DNA of 64,000 nt from an uncultured Ilyobacter sp. (lineage in GTDB: Bacteria; Fusobacteriota; Fusobacteriia; Fusobacteriales; Fusobacteriaceae): assembly GCF_963668515.1 (NCBI RefSeq), contig NZ_OY764866.1, forward strand, positions 62,001 through 126,000. The letters are read 5' to 3'. The translations under genes were made by a program, and so were the position numbers. Below are positions 6,417-14,640 of this stretch, piece after piece. Under the pieces are notes generated by a model. It ran no database searches. It was not told the origin of the DNA and saw only the letters and a program-made list of their open reading frames with translations. Positions within the stretch are counted from its first letter, which is position 1, and the number at the start of each line of letters is the position of its first letter.

Positions 6417-8891
6417 ATGAAAATATTAATAGTAGGTGGTGTAGCAGGTGGTGCTTCTGCCGCTGCAAGGCTGAGAAGAATAAATGAAGATGCAGAGATT
6501 ATAATGTTTGAAAGAGGGGAGTATATCTCCTTTGCAAACTGCGGACTGCCTTATCATATAGGGGGAGTCATCAAAGAGAGAGAAAACCTCTTGGTTCAGA
6601 CTATAGAGGGAATGAAAACTAGATTCAACATTGATGTAAAAATAAAGACAGAAATAACAAAAATAGACAAAGAAAATAAAAAAATCTATGCCAAGAATTT
6701 AAAAACAGGAGAAAACTTTGAAGAGAGCTATGACAGACTTCTTTTGTCACCAGGGGCAGCGCCGTTTATACCTCCTATTCCAGGGGTAAACTCTCCAAAT
6801 ATTTTCTCTCTGAGAAACATGAGTGACATGGACAGTATCATAAATCACATAGAAAAAAACAGTGTGAAAAGGGCTGTTGTGGTAGGTGCCGGATTTATAG
6901 GTATAGAGGTTGCTGAAAATCTCCTTGAAAGGGATATAGAGGTCTCTATACTAGAAAAAGCTCCCCAAGTCCTCACCATGGTAGATGAAGAAATAGCTGC
7001 CCAGGTGCATCAAAACATAAAGGATAAAGAGGTTGAACTTTATCTAGAGGACGGTGTTACCCAGTTTGAGGATATAGAGGGTAAGACTGTTGTAAAATTA
7101 GAAAGCGGGAAAGAGATCAAGGCAGACATGGTGGTAATGGCTATAGGGGTAAAGCCTGAAAATGACCTGGCAAAAGAAGCTGGCCTTGAAATAGGGAAAA
7201 AAGGCGGAATCACGGTAAACCAATACCTTCAGACCTCTGATGAAAATATCTACGCTGTAGGAGATGCTATAGAGGTGAAGCACTATCTAAGCGGGGAAGA
7301 GTCCATTATTCCACTGGCATGGCCTGCAAACAGACAGGGACGTATAGTGGCAGATAATATGCTAGGAATAAACTTAAAAGCATATAACGGATCACTGGGG
7401 ACATCTATAATTAAGGCTTTTGACACAACTGTTGCTGCTACAGGTTTGAATGAAAGATATCTCAAAACTGCAGGTACAGAGTATATGGTAGCAACTGTAA
7501 ACAGAAACAGCCATGCCAGTTACTACCCAGGAGGGGTTCCGATAACTCTCAAACTTCTTTTCACAAAGGATGGGGATATTTTAGGGGCACAGGGTTTAGG
7601 ATGTAAAGGAGTAGACAAGAGAATCGATGTCATCGCCACAGCAATCAAAGGTAAGATGAAGGTATGGGATCTCCAGGACCTCGAGCTGGCCTACGCTCCA
7701 CCCTACAACTCTGCAAAAGACCCGGTAAATATTCTCGGGTATGTTGCTGAAAATATGATAAAGGGTGAAGTGGAAACAATAAGATATTTCCAGATAGAAG
7801 ATTATCTAAAAAATAACAACGCTCAGCTTCTTGATATAAGAACAAAAGATGAAAATGAGCTGGGATCTATCCCTAGTTCTCTGCACATCGACCTTGCAGA
7901 ACTGCGTGACAACTTGTCCAAGCTCGATAAAGATAAAGAGTACATTGCATATTGTCAGGTAGGTCTGAGAGGCTATATCGCCTACAGGATGCTTGTACAG
8001 CACGGATTCAAGGCAAAGAACCTTGACGGAGGATATAAACTCTGGCAATACACTAAAAATGAGCAAAGCAACAGGGATATCTTCAATGATAAGGACCAGT
8101 TTAAACACAAGGAGGCTTCGTGCTGCGGAACGGTCTCTGAACTTATAGATGAGGAGAGAGAGATGAATAAAATTATAGAGGTGGATGCCTGTGGACTCCA
8201 GTGTCCAGGACCTATTCTAAAAACCAAAAAAACCATGGAAACCATCAAAGATGGAGAAGTTCTATCAATAAAATCAACAGATGCCGGGTTCAAAAAGGAT
8301 ATCGCCACCTGGGCAGAAAAAACAGGAAACAAGCTTCTGGATGTCCAGCTAGAAAACGGAATAGTAACTGCCCATGTAAAAAAAGGCAGTGAATCTAAAA
8401 ATCCAACCCTTGTAGCAGAGAAAGACACACAGACTATGGTAGTATTCAGCGGGGATTTAGACAAAATCTTGGCGAGTTTCATAATCGCAAACGGTGCCTT
8501 GGCAATGGGGAAAAAAGTGAGTATGTTCTTTACTTTCTGGGGATTAAATGCCCTCAGAAAGGAAAACTACACAAATAAAAACAAGGGAGTCATAGACAAA
8601 ATGTTTGGAATGATGATGCCAAAGGGTGTCAATAAATTAAAACTTTCCAAAATGAACATGGGTGGAATGGGAACAGCCATGATGAAACATGTCATGAAGG
8701 AAAAAAATGTAGATTCACTGGAAAAACTAATGAAAACATATCTTGAAAACGGTGGTAAAATTACTGCCTGTACAATGTCTATGGATGTCATGGGAATAGC
8801 AAAAGAGGAGCTCATTGAGGGAATAGATTATGGAGGAGTAGCCTCATATCTTGGAGATTCTCAAGAGGCATATTCAAATCTCTTTATATAG
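6417..8891 (+). CDS. CoA-disulfide reductase-rhodanese-TusA-DsrE fusion protein
   Basis: An 824-residue cytoplasmic sulfur-trafficking enzyme with four domains. (1) FAD/NAD(P)H disulfide reductase, about 1-445, with GGVAGGASAA and the single redox cysteine in SFANCGLPYHIGG (C42), as in CoA-disulfide or polysulfide reductases. (2) Rhodanese, about 460-550, with active C513 in YCQVGLRGY. (3) TusA-like, about 583-655, with DACGLQCPGP (C592, C596). (4) DsrE/DsrF-like, about 665-824, with FFTFWGLNALRK and a conserved TACTMSMDVMGI. Such fusions reduce CoA or protein persulfides and polysulfide and hand sulfane sulfur between domains. A ribosome-site-like GAGGAGAGAGAG lies right before the in-frame ATG at 8163, so a separate TusA-DsrE product is possible. 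It is cotranscribed with the AbrB gene and ended by the hairpin at 8938. Confidence 0.93.
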   Translation: MKILIVGGVAGGASAAARLRRINEDAEIIMFERGEYISFANCGLPYHIGGVIKERENLLVQTIEGMKTRFNIDVKIKTEITKIDKENKKIYAKNLKTGENFEESYDRLLLSPGAAPFIPPIPGVNSPNIFSLRNMSDMDSIINHIEKNSVKRAVVVGAGFIGIEVAENLLERDIEVSILEKAPQVLTMVDEEIAAQVHQNIKDKEVELYLEDGVTQFEDIEGKTVVKLESGKEIKADMVVMAIGVKPENDLAKEAGLEIGKKGGITVNQYLQTSDENIYAVGDAIEVKHYLSGEESIIPLAWPANRQGRIVADNMLGINLKAYNGSLGTSIIKAFDTTVAATGLNERYLKTAGTEYMVATVNRNSHASYYPGGVPITLKLLFTKDGDILGAQGLGCKGVDKRIDVIATAIKGKMKVWDLQDLELAYAPPYNSAKDPVNILGYVAENMIKGEVETIRYFQIEDYLKNNNAQLLDIRTKDENELGSIPSSLHIDLAELRDNLSKLDKDKEYIAYCQVGLRGYIAYRMLVQHGFKAKNLDGGYKLWQYTKNEQSNRDIFNDKDQFKHKEASCCGTVSELIDEEREMNKIIEVDACGLQCPGPILKTKKTMETIKDGEVLSIKSTDAGFKKDIATWAEKTGNKLLDVQLENGIVTAHVKKGSESKNPTLVAEKDTQTMVVFSGDLDKILASFIIANGALAMGKKVSMFFTFWGLNALRKENYTNKNKGVIDKMFGMMMPKGVNKLKLSKMNMGGMGTAMMKHVMKEKNVDSLEKLMKTYLENGGKITACTMSMDVMGIAKEELIEGIDYGGVASYLGDSQEAYSNLFI

Positions 8892-8937
8892 AAAAGATAA
8901 AAAGAAAGCTCTTACAAGTTAAAATGTAAAAGCTCTA

Positions 8938-8973
8938 GGGCTGTAAACTATCTGGGTAGTTTACAGCCCTTTT
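8938..8973 (+). terminator. Intrinsic terminator of the AbrB-CoADR operon
   Basis: GGGCTGTAAACTA and TAGTTTACAGCCC form a perfect 13-bp stem with a short loop, followed by TTTT. It lies 47 bases after the stop codon. Confidence 0.92.
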
Positions 8974-9054
8974 GACTTTTTGGATAAACTACTGACTTTA
9001 TTTAAAGCCTCTCACTTTCAGTATCTTTGAGGTAGAAAATAGACCACAAAGGAC

Positions 9055-9093
9055 CCTTTTAAAAATGATTATATTTTTAAAAGGTTTTTTTTT
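9055..9093 (+). terminator. Second terminator-like hairpin upstream of the LRR gene
   Basis: CCTTTTAAAAAT and ATTTTTAAAAGG pair, followed by nine T residues. It sits between the preceding operon and the LRR gene, about 70 bases before that gene's start. It may be a back-up terminator or an attenuator in the LRR leader. Confidence 0.6.
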
Positions 9094-9161
9094 GAAATTT
9101 CAGAATAAATGAATAACTAATCTGCTCTAATCCAATGAAAGCTTATGTGGGAGGAATAATC

Positions 9162-10538
9162 ATGTATAAAAACTTTATAATTTTAACAGTTTTTTTATTA
9201 GTGAGTCTGGGTATAGAGGCTGCCTGGACCGAGACAATAATAGATAAAAAGACAGGTGAGACTGTCATTCTTTCTGTAACACAAGACATAAATAAGACAA
9301 GTTCCACATCTTCTTCGGAGTCTGACAGCAGTTCCGAAGATTCTGGTTCTTCTACTTCATCATCAACAACTGCAAGCAGCTCATCGGGATCGGACAGCAG
9401 TTTCACCGATTCTACTTCTTCTACTTCATCATCAACAACTGTAAGCAGCTCATCAGGATCGGACAGCAGTTTCACCGATTCTACTTCTTCTACTTCATCA
9501 TCAACAACTGTAAGCAGCTCATCAGGATCGGACAGCAGTTCCACCGATTCTACCTCTTCTACTTCATCGTCAACAACTGCAAGCAGCTCATCGGGATCGG
9601 ACAGCAGTTCCAATGATCCTACCTCTTCTACTTCATCATCAACAACTGCAAACAGCTCATCGGGATCGGACAGCAGTTTCACCGATTCTACTTCTTCTAC
9701 TTCATCATCAACAACTGCAAGCAATTTATCAGGATCGGACAGCAGTTCCAATGATTCTGCTTCTTCTACTTTGTCGTCAAATAATAGCATTAGTTCAACT
9801 TTTAATGATATATCAGCAGGTGATGCCCAAAATTCAACCTCTCTAAACGCCTCTAATAGTGGTCTCTCTAATCTAAATGGAATTGAACTCTTTACTAATT
9901 TAGAAGTATTAAATCTAGAAAATAATGAGATCCAAACTTTGGAGGGTTTAGAAAATCTAACAAATTTAAAAAGACTTTATCTGAGAGGAAATCCTCTGAC
10001 AGCATCCGACCTAGAAATACTTTTCAAATTAAAAAATCTTCAATTTTTAAGTTTCTCTGATGTTTCAGGAAACTATCTAGATATCCTCTATGTATTCATA
10101 CCAGATAAAAACCTTAAATCAATAGTCTGGGAAAATATCCAAGTTTTTCCCAAATATACATCTACTGCGGATAAAATAACCTTCGAAGATGTGGAAAAAA
10201 TTACAAAACTTCATTGTAAAGGCAAAGAGATAAAGGAGTTGAGAGGAATAGAAAATTTTAAAAATCTTGAAATATTAGACTTGGAAGAAAATATGATCAA
10301 AACTCTCTATAAAATAGATTTCTCCAACCTAAATAAGTTGGAGTACTTAAATATAGCCGGTAATGAAATATATTCTCTAGAAAGGTTTGAAGAATTTCTG
10401 CCACTTCCAAATAAACACCTTGATATTTATTTGAGAAAAGACAATCATAGCAACCCTGTAATCTCTTCTCCAAGTTTTACTAATATTATCAAAAAAATAA
10501 AAAGAAAATTCAATAACAAAATAGACCTTATAATATAA
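9162..10538 (+). CDS. Secreted Ser/Thr-rich repeat protein with leucine-rich repeats
   Basis: A 458-residue predicted secreted protein. A signal peptide (MYKNFIILTVFLLVSLG, cleavage probably near residue 20-22) is followed by a short segment. A low-complexity Ser/Thr/Asp region (about residues 48-205) is built from a 23-residue unit such as SGSDSSFTDSTSST plus SSSTTVSSS, encoded by 69-bp tandem repeats. After a spacer come leucine-rich repeats (LEVLNLENNEIQTLEGLENL, LKRLYLRGNPL, LEILDLEENMIKTL, LEYLNIAGNEI) of the SDS22/internalin type. The LRR half probably binds a protein ligand and the Ser-rich half acts as a stalk or flexible linker. No anchor motif was found. The start at 9162 has GGAGG seven bases upstream. 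Ligand and role are unknown. Confidence 0.8.
   Translation: MYKNFIILTVFLLVSLGIEAAWTETIIDKKTGETVILSVTQDINKTSSTSSSESDSSSEDSGSSTSSSTTASSSSGSDSSFTDSTSSTSSSTTVSSSSGSDSSFTDSTSSTSSSTTVSSSSGSDSSSTDSTSSTSSSTTASSSSGSDSSSNDPTSSTSSSTTANSSSGSDSSFTDSTSSTSSSTTASNLSGSDSSSNDSASSTLSSNNSISSTFNDISAGDAQNSTSLNASNSGLSNLNGIELFTNLEVLNLENNEIQTLEGLENLTNLKRLYLRGNPLTASDLEILFKLKNLQFLSFSDVSGNYLDILYVFIPDKNLKSIVWENIQVFPKYTSTADKITFEDVEKITKLHCKGKEIKELRGIENFKNLEILDLEENMIKTLYKIDFSNLNKLEYLNIAGNEIYSLERFEEFLPLPNKHLDIYLRKDNHSNPVISSPSFTNIIKKIKRKFNNKIDLII
9386..9780 (+). repeat. 69-bp in-frame tandem repeat encoding the Ser-rich stalk
   Basis: The phrase GGATCGGACAGCAG recurs at a 69-base period (for example at 9387 and 9456) for about six units, drifting in sequence toward the 3' end. 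The period is a multiple of three, so unit gain or loss by slippage or recombination would keep the frame. The neighbouring units at 9387-9530 are nearly identical, suggesting recent expansion. Confidence 0.85.
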
Positions 10539-10614
10539 AGCGAAATGCACCTTAGATATGCCGAATAAGGTAAGCTCATAATTCTTATGGTCTAATCTTC
10601 ACTTGCCATAATAA

Positions 10615-10661
10615 AAAAATGCACCTTGATGAAGAAAAAACTCCGTACACAGGTGCATTTT
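10615..10661 (-). terminator. Terminator between the LRR gene and the purine permease
   Basis: AAAATGCACCT and AGGTGCATTTT are inverted repeats around about 24 bases, with T-rich flanks on both strands. It could end both convergent genes. A partial copy of the left arm (AAATGCACCTT) occurs at about 10544. Confidence 0.7.
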
Positions 10662-10670
10662 ATACTCATA

Positions 10671-11954
10671 TTAAAATATTAATTCTACAACAGATAGTAT
10701 TCCTATAAACCACATCGCAGGTTTTATCTTTTTCAGATCCCCTGAAAAAATAGAAACAGCAACATATGAGATGAATCCGAATGCTATTCCAGTAGATATA
10801 CTATAAGTTAATGGCATAAGTATAATTGTAAGGAAGCTAGGTATCGCAACCTCTATATCATGAAAATCTATATCCAGAAGATTCTTAAACATATATATCC
10901 CTACAAGCATAAGTGCCGGTGCAGTTGCAAACGCGGGTACAATCCCTATAAGAGGAGCAAAGAATAAAGCGACTATAAATAAAACTGCAGTAGTCATAGC
11001 AGTGAGTCCTGTTCTTCCTCCCTCGGCAATTCCAGATGCAGACTCTACATAGGTTGTAGTTGTAGAGGTTCCTAAAAGAGATCCTATAACTGTGGCCATG
11101 GCATCTGCTTCAAGTAATCTACTTACATTTTGGATTTTACCTTTTTCATCTATCATCTCAGCTTCATGAGCACATGCCATTATCGTTCCTACAGAATCAA
11201 ATAAGTCTACAAACATAAATGAGAAAATAGCTCCAAATAGTGATATTTTAAGTGCTCCTAAGATATTTAATTTAAATGCTATCGGTGCTATGCTTGGTGG
11301 CATTGCTATCACACTAGTAGGCAAGGCTACCTCTTTAAAGATAACTCCCAATATTGTAGTCACAATTATTCCTACCAGTATTCCACCCTTTACTCTTTTC
11401 ATCTCAAGGTATCCCATTACAGCAAAACCGATGAGGCCTAGAAGTACAGGTGTATCAAGTTCTCCCAATCCAACTAAAGTTGCAGGATTACTAACGATAA
11501 GCCCCATATTCTGCATACCTATAAAGGCTATAAAAAGACCTATCCCAGCTCCAACAGCAAGTCTTAACTGTGATGGTATGGCATCAATTATCTTTTCTCT
11601 GAAACCTGTAAATGTAAGAATAAGGAATATTATCCCAGAAATAAATACAACTCCCAAAGCTTCCTGCCATGTGGCCCCATGCCCCATAACCAGTGTATAG
11701 GTAAAAAATGCGTTAAGCCCCATTCCTGGTGCCATGGCGAAGGGTACATTTACCCAAAGACCAGCAAAGGCAGTACCGATAAAGGCTGCTAAACAAGTTA
11801 CTGTGATAAGGGCCCCCTTATCCATTCCAGCAGCACTCAATATTGCCGGATTTACAAAAATAATGTAGGCCATTGTCAGAAAAGTGGTCACTCCTGCTAC
11901 AACTTCCTGTCTAATACTTGTGTTGTGTTCTTTCAACTTGAAAAAATTCTCCAT
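10671..11954 (-). CDS. NCS2-family (AzgA-like) guanine/hypoxanthine permease
   Basis: A 427-residue inner-membrane purine transporter. It begins with the AzgA-type signature FKLKEHNTSIRQEVVAG and TTFLTMAYIIFVNPAILS. It has many hydrophobic spans and the conserved APGMGLNAFFTY and GTSTTTTYVESASGIAEGGR motifs of the guanine/hypoxanthine/adenine branch. Family knowledge: proton-coupled uptake of purine bases. The leader contains a purine riboswitch with a C at the specificity position, so guanine/hypoxanthine is the likely cargo. It is monocistronic. AGGAGGG lies upstream of the start at a 10-base spacing. Confidence 0.93.
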   Translation of the reverse strand: MENFFKLKEHNTSIRQEVVAGVTTFLTMAYIIFVNPAILSAAGMDKGALITVTCLAAFIGTAFAGLWVNVPFAMAPGMGLNAFFTYTLVMGHGATWQEALGVVFISGIIFLILTFTGFREKIIDAIPSQLRLAVGAGIGLFIAFIGMQNMGLIVSNPATLVGLGELDTPVLLGLIGFAVMGYLEMKRVKGGILVGIIVTTILGVIFKEVALPTSVIAMPPSIAPIAFKLNILGALKISLFGAIFSFMFVDLFDSVGTIMACAHEAEMIDEKGKIQNVSRLLEADAMATVIGSLLGTSTTTTYVESASGIAEGGRTGLTAMTTAVLFIVALFFAPLIGIVPAFATAPALMLVGIYMFKNLLDIDFHDIEVAIPSFLTIILMPLTYSISTGIAFGFISYVAVSIFSGDLKKIKPAMWFIGILSVVELIF

Positions 11955-11985
11955 TTTCCTAAAACCCTCCTAAAGTTAAAATATT

Positions 11986-12007
11986 AAAAAGGCCCTATTA
12001 AAGGGCC
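11986..12007 (-). terminator. Riboswitch-controlled terminator of the purine permease leader
   Basis: GGCCCT/AGGGCC hairpin with a five-base loop is followed on the minus strand by TTTTT. It lies between the aptamer and the ribosome site. The GGCC at the 3' side of the aptamer P1 stem (12044-12047) could compete for pairing, giving an anti-terminator when purine is absent. Confidence 0.85.
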
Positions 12008-12041
12008 ACTTGGAACGGTTTAAAAAATAAAACCAAATTAT

Positions 12042-12107
12042 ATGGCCATAGTAAGTCGTTTACGGCGACTTGTAGAAACTCTTCACCTTATTAGAAGATT
12101 ATATGGA
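12042..12107 (-). promoter_or_regulatory. Purine riboswitch aptamer, guanine type
   Basis: On the minus strand the aptamer reads CATATAATCTTC, then GAGTTTCTACAAGTC, then GCCGTAAACGACTTACTATG. This matches the purine-class consensus (TATAAT... GTTTCTAC... GTAAA... CTATG) including the P1 closing stem CATA/TATG. The nucleotide in the final ACTATG that pairs with the ligand is C, as in xpt-type guanine switches (adenine switches have U). It precedes a terminator and the permease gene, consistent with an OFF switch. Confidence 0.93.
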
Positions 12108-12128
12108 GATTTTATTAATTTTTAACTT

Positions 12129-12157
12129 ATAATAGTACACTGAAAGATTGATGTCAA
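12129..12157 (-). promoter_or_regulatory. Promoter of the purine permease
   Basis: On the minus strand TTGACA (12152-12157) and TATTAT (12129-12134) are separated by 17 bases. Transcription would start about 15-20 bases before the riboswitch aptamer. Confidence 0.75.
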
Positions 12158-12340
12158 GTCTTATTTAATATGGAAATATTATCAAAATAGAAAGTTCATC
12201 CCTAAAAATTGCAAATTTAAAAAGATTTCAGCATCAAAATATCTAAAAGATTTTATATATATACTCCATGTATTAAAATTTAATTCTCAGATTAAAACAA
12301 CGGATTCATTTATTTTAACCTAAAATTTTAAATTCAAAAC

Positions 12341-13060
12341 CTATTTAAAAGATTTTTCCAAATGATATATCCACCTTATATTAAAGATTCTCCTGTTATC
12401 CTCTGCAGAATATAAAAACCACTCCCTGGTCCAACCCCTATACAAGAAGGTCTTTCTACTGACTACCCTCAAAGGCAGCACCTCCACCTTCTCCCTCACA
12501 AATAGAGGATCTCTCTGATCTAAGTACACAAACTTTATTTTATCTTTATTTGCTGCACTTTTTTCCAAAAATTTTATTTTCCCAGAGAGAAGCCTTTTTT
12601 CTAAAAACTTTAACCTTTTAGAGGTGTAGTAAAGATGACTTTTTACTCCGAGATTTTCTAGTTTTATGAGTTCCTCTTTTGTGTAATATTTCTCTGGAGG
12701 AATATCCCCCTTCTGCCTATTGCATTTTTCACACAAAACCACTGCATTTAAACCAGCTTCTTTGTCCTTTAGAGGATACCCTTTAGAAATTGGGATGTGA
12801 TGATCTATAGATAAATGCTCTGTACTTTTACATTTAAAGCATCTCTCTTCAAAAATATCGTGAAGTTTAATTTTTTCAGATTCTGTCAGTTTGTCATCAA
12901 AAAATACTTTTATCTCTTTTCTCTTCAGATTATCAAAAGTTATTTTCTCTGAATCCTGAATATTTTCATCCTTTTTATTTCCATAAGTAGATTTAGACTT
13001 TCTTGTAAAAATAAAAATTATTATAAAAACTGCTATCCAGAAAAAAATAATGTTTATCAT
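12341..13060 (-). CDS. Membrane-anchored HNH endonuclease with a WYL-like C-terminal domain
   Basis: A 239-residue protein. The first 20 residues are a transmembrane anchor (MINIIFFWIAVFIIIFIF) followed by a basic, then acidic linker. An HNH nuclease core follows: ERCFKCKS (C74, C77), SIDHHIPISKGY (D86-H88), and LCEKCNRQKGD (C110, C113, N114), with both zinc-knuckle pairs intact. Residues about 174-235 (IKFVYLDQRD, EVLPLRVVSRKT, FLYSAEDNRRIFNIRWI) have the pattern of a WYL-type SH3-like sensor domain. I know of no named family with this order. An anchored nuclease that senses a nucleic-acid ligand, for example incoming DNA, is an inference. The start at 13060 has GAGGTGG upstream; longer in-frame starts have none. 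Confidence 0.75.
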   Translation of the reverse strand: MINIIFFWIAVFIIIFIFTRKSKSTYGNKKDENIQDSEKITFDNLKRKEIKVFFDDKLTESEKIKLHDIFEERCFKCKSTEHLSIDHHIPISKGYPLKDKEAGLNAVVLCEKCNRQKGDIPPEKYYTKEELIKLENLGVKSHLYYTSKRLKFLEKRLLSGKIKFLEKSAANKDKIKFVYLDQRDPLFVREKVEVLPLRVVSRKTFLYRGWTREWFLYSAEDNRRIFNIRWIYHLEKSFK

Positions 13061-13202
13061 AAAACCACCTCTGAAACATACTTCCCCCATACTGCTAAAG
13101 CAATAAATAAAATATTCAAAACTGCTTCTAATTATCCTTTTAAAATTTTTGTCCAAAAAATTAGGACTAAAATACTAATCTTAATATTTTTTCAAATTTT
13201 CT

Positions 13203-13231
13203 TTGACATTTACAATAAAATACTATAGAAT
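13203..13231 (+). promoter_or_regulatory. Promoter of the glycine-riboswitch leader
   Basis: TTGACA (13203-13208), a 17-base spacer and TAGAAT (13226-13231) form a near-consensus vegetative promoter about 40 bases before the first glycine aptamer. Confidence 0.85.
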
Positions 13232-13267
13232 ATTTTTAATAAATAAAACTTAATTAAGTCGGACGAA

Positions 13268-13408
13268 GGTATGGGGAGAGAGCTGATTAATCGGCCACCG
13301 AAGGAGTAAAACTCTCAGGTAAAAGGACCTATGCTGGACGAGCCTCTGGAGAGAACTGTTTAGTCAGTCGCCGAAGGAGTAATACTCTCAGGTAAAATGG
13401 ACAGAGGA
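13268..13408 (+). promoter_or_regulatory. Tandem glycine riboswitch (two aptamers)
   Basis: Two consecutive glycine aptamers are visible, each with the GGAGAGA...CCGAAGGAGTAA...ACTCTCAGGTAAAA...GGAC core. Aptamer 1 spans about 13270-13333 and aptamer 2 about 13341-13406, joined by a short linker. A terminator (13430-13457) follows, then threonine aldolase. Family knowledge: tandem glycine switches usually turn expression on when glycine is high. Threonine aldolase interconverts threonine with glycine plus acetaldehyde, so the sign of control here should be tested. Confidence 0.95.
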
Positions 13409-13429
13409 AAACAATAACTTGTTTTCTAG

Positions 13430-13457
13430 AGGCTGCATTTTTTGTAGCCTTTTTTTG
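13430..13457 (+). terminator. Terminator of the glycine riboswitch
   Basis: AGGCTGCA and TGTAGCCT pair (one G-T) around TTTTT and are followed by TTTTTTT. It lies 24 bases after the second aptamer and 68 bases before the threonine aldolase start, so it is the likely expression platform. Confidence 0.88.
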
Positions 13458-13525
13458 TATCTCATCCGCATTTTTTTAGTAGTTATTAAATATTTAATTT
13501 TTAGATAATTTTAGGAGGGATAAAA

Positions 13526-14587
13526 ATGGAAAGAACCTTTGCAAGTGACAATTTTAGCGGGGTAGACCCAAAGATTATGGAAAAACTTATGGAGGCAAAT
13601 CAGGGGCATACTTTTGCCTATGGTATGGATCCTCTAACTATAAAAGCCAAAGAAAAATTCAAAGAGACTTTTGGAGATGTAGAAGTATTTTTCGTATACA
13701 ATGGAACTGGATGTAACGTACTGGCACTAGAGGCTATGAAGGGGAGAGCTACCTGTGTTCTATGCCCTGAGACAGCTCATATATTCCAGGACGAAGCTGG
13801 AGCACCGACGAAAATAACAGGGATGCAGTTGTTGCCTGTTCCATCTGAAGACGGAAAATTTAGTATAAAAGCGGCAGAAAAATTTCAATCTTTTAAGGGA
13901 GGTCTTCACAAACCTGAGGCCCATATCATATCCATAACTCAGGCTACAGAGCTCGGGACAGTATACACTCCTGCAGAGATAAAAAATATTTCTGCCTTTG
14001 CAAAAAGAAACAACATGCTCCTTCACATGGATGGTACTAGACTTTCTAATGCTGCTGCAGCCTTAGGATGTTCTTTAAAAGAGATGACCGCCGACTGTGG
14101 TGTAGACGTGTTATCTTTTGGGGGTACAAAAAACGGCCTTATGTTTGGAGAGGCTATCGTATTCTTTAACAAAGAATTAGCAAAAGATTTTTTTAGACTT
14201 CGTAAACAAAATCTTCAGCTTCATTCAAAAATGAGATTTATATCTGCCCAGTATCTTGGACTTTTAGAGGACAATTTATGGCATAAAAATGCCTCTACAG
14301 CCAACAAAATGGCAAAGTATCTCAAGAAAAAACTTGTAAATCTAGGTGTCGAAGTGACAAATGATGTCATGGCAAATATTGTCTTTGCCAAAATACCTAT
14401 GGAGGTTCTGCCTGAGATGCAGGAGTTCTCATATTTTTACCTGTGGAATGAATATAAAAAAGAATCGAGATTTGTAATGTCATTCGATATTACAGAGGAG
14501 GATGTCGATATTTTTGTGGATAAATTAGAGGATGTGTTAAAAAAACAAAGTATATGTCTGTCTGAAGGGACGTGCTGTGCTTCGTAA
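13526..14587 (+). CDS. ltaE: Low-specificity L-threonine aldolase
   Basis: A 353-residue PLP enzyme of fold type I that cleaves L-threonine/allo-threonine to glycine and acetaldehyde, cytosolic, of the usual length. It starts MERTFASDNFSGVDPKIME, as the family does. The PLP-binding lysine lies in DVLSFGGTKNG, preceded by the HMDGTRLSNA aspartate motif. The C-terminus ends in a Cys-containing tail (EGTCCAS) not typical of the enzyme. AGGAGGG precedes the start. Expression is governed by the tandem glycine riboswitch, tying the enzyme to glycine supply or disposal. A flavoprotein follows 53 bases downstream and is probably cotranscribed. Confidence 0.95.
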   Translation: MERTFASDNFSGVDPKIMEKLMEANQGHTFAYGMDPLTIKAKEKFKETFGDVEVFFVYNGTGCNVLALEAMKGRATCVLCPETAHIFQDEAGAPTKITGMQLLPVPSEDGKFSIKAAEKFQSFKGGLHKPEAHIISITQATELGTVYTPAEIKNISAFAKRNNMLLHMDGTRLSNAAAALGCSLKEMTADCGVDVLSFGGTKNGLMFGEAIVFFNKELAKDFFRLRKQNLQLHSKMRFISAQYLGLLEDNLWHKNASTANKMAKYLKKKLVNLGVEVTNDVMANIVFAKIPMEVLPEMQEFSYFYLWNEYKKESRFVMSFDITEEDVDIFVDKLEDVLKKQSICLSEGTCCAS

Positions 14588-14640
14588 GACAAAAAGGCAT
14601 CGACATTCCCTGAAAAATTAATTTTTACGGAGGAATAAAA

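Noticed and set aside
7982..8482. Antisense open frame inside the CoADR fusion gene
   Set aside because: It lies opposite a strongly conserved enzyme with complete domain motifs and has no ribosome site.
9143..9790. Long antisense open frame over the Ser-rich repeats
   Set aside because: A low-complexity repeat with a 69-bp period keeps the other strand open; it encodes only an acidic repeat (DPDELLAVVDDEVEEVES) with no ribosome site or homologue.
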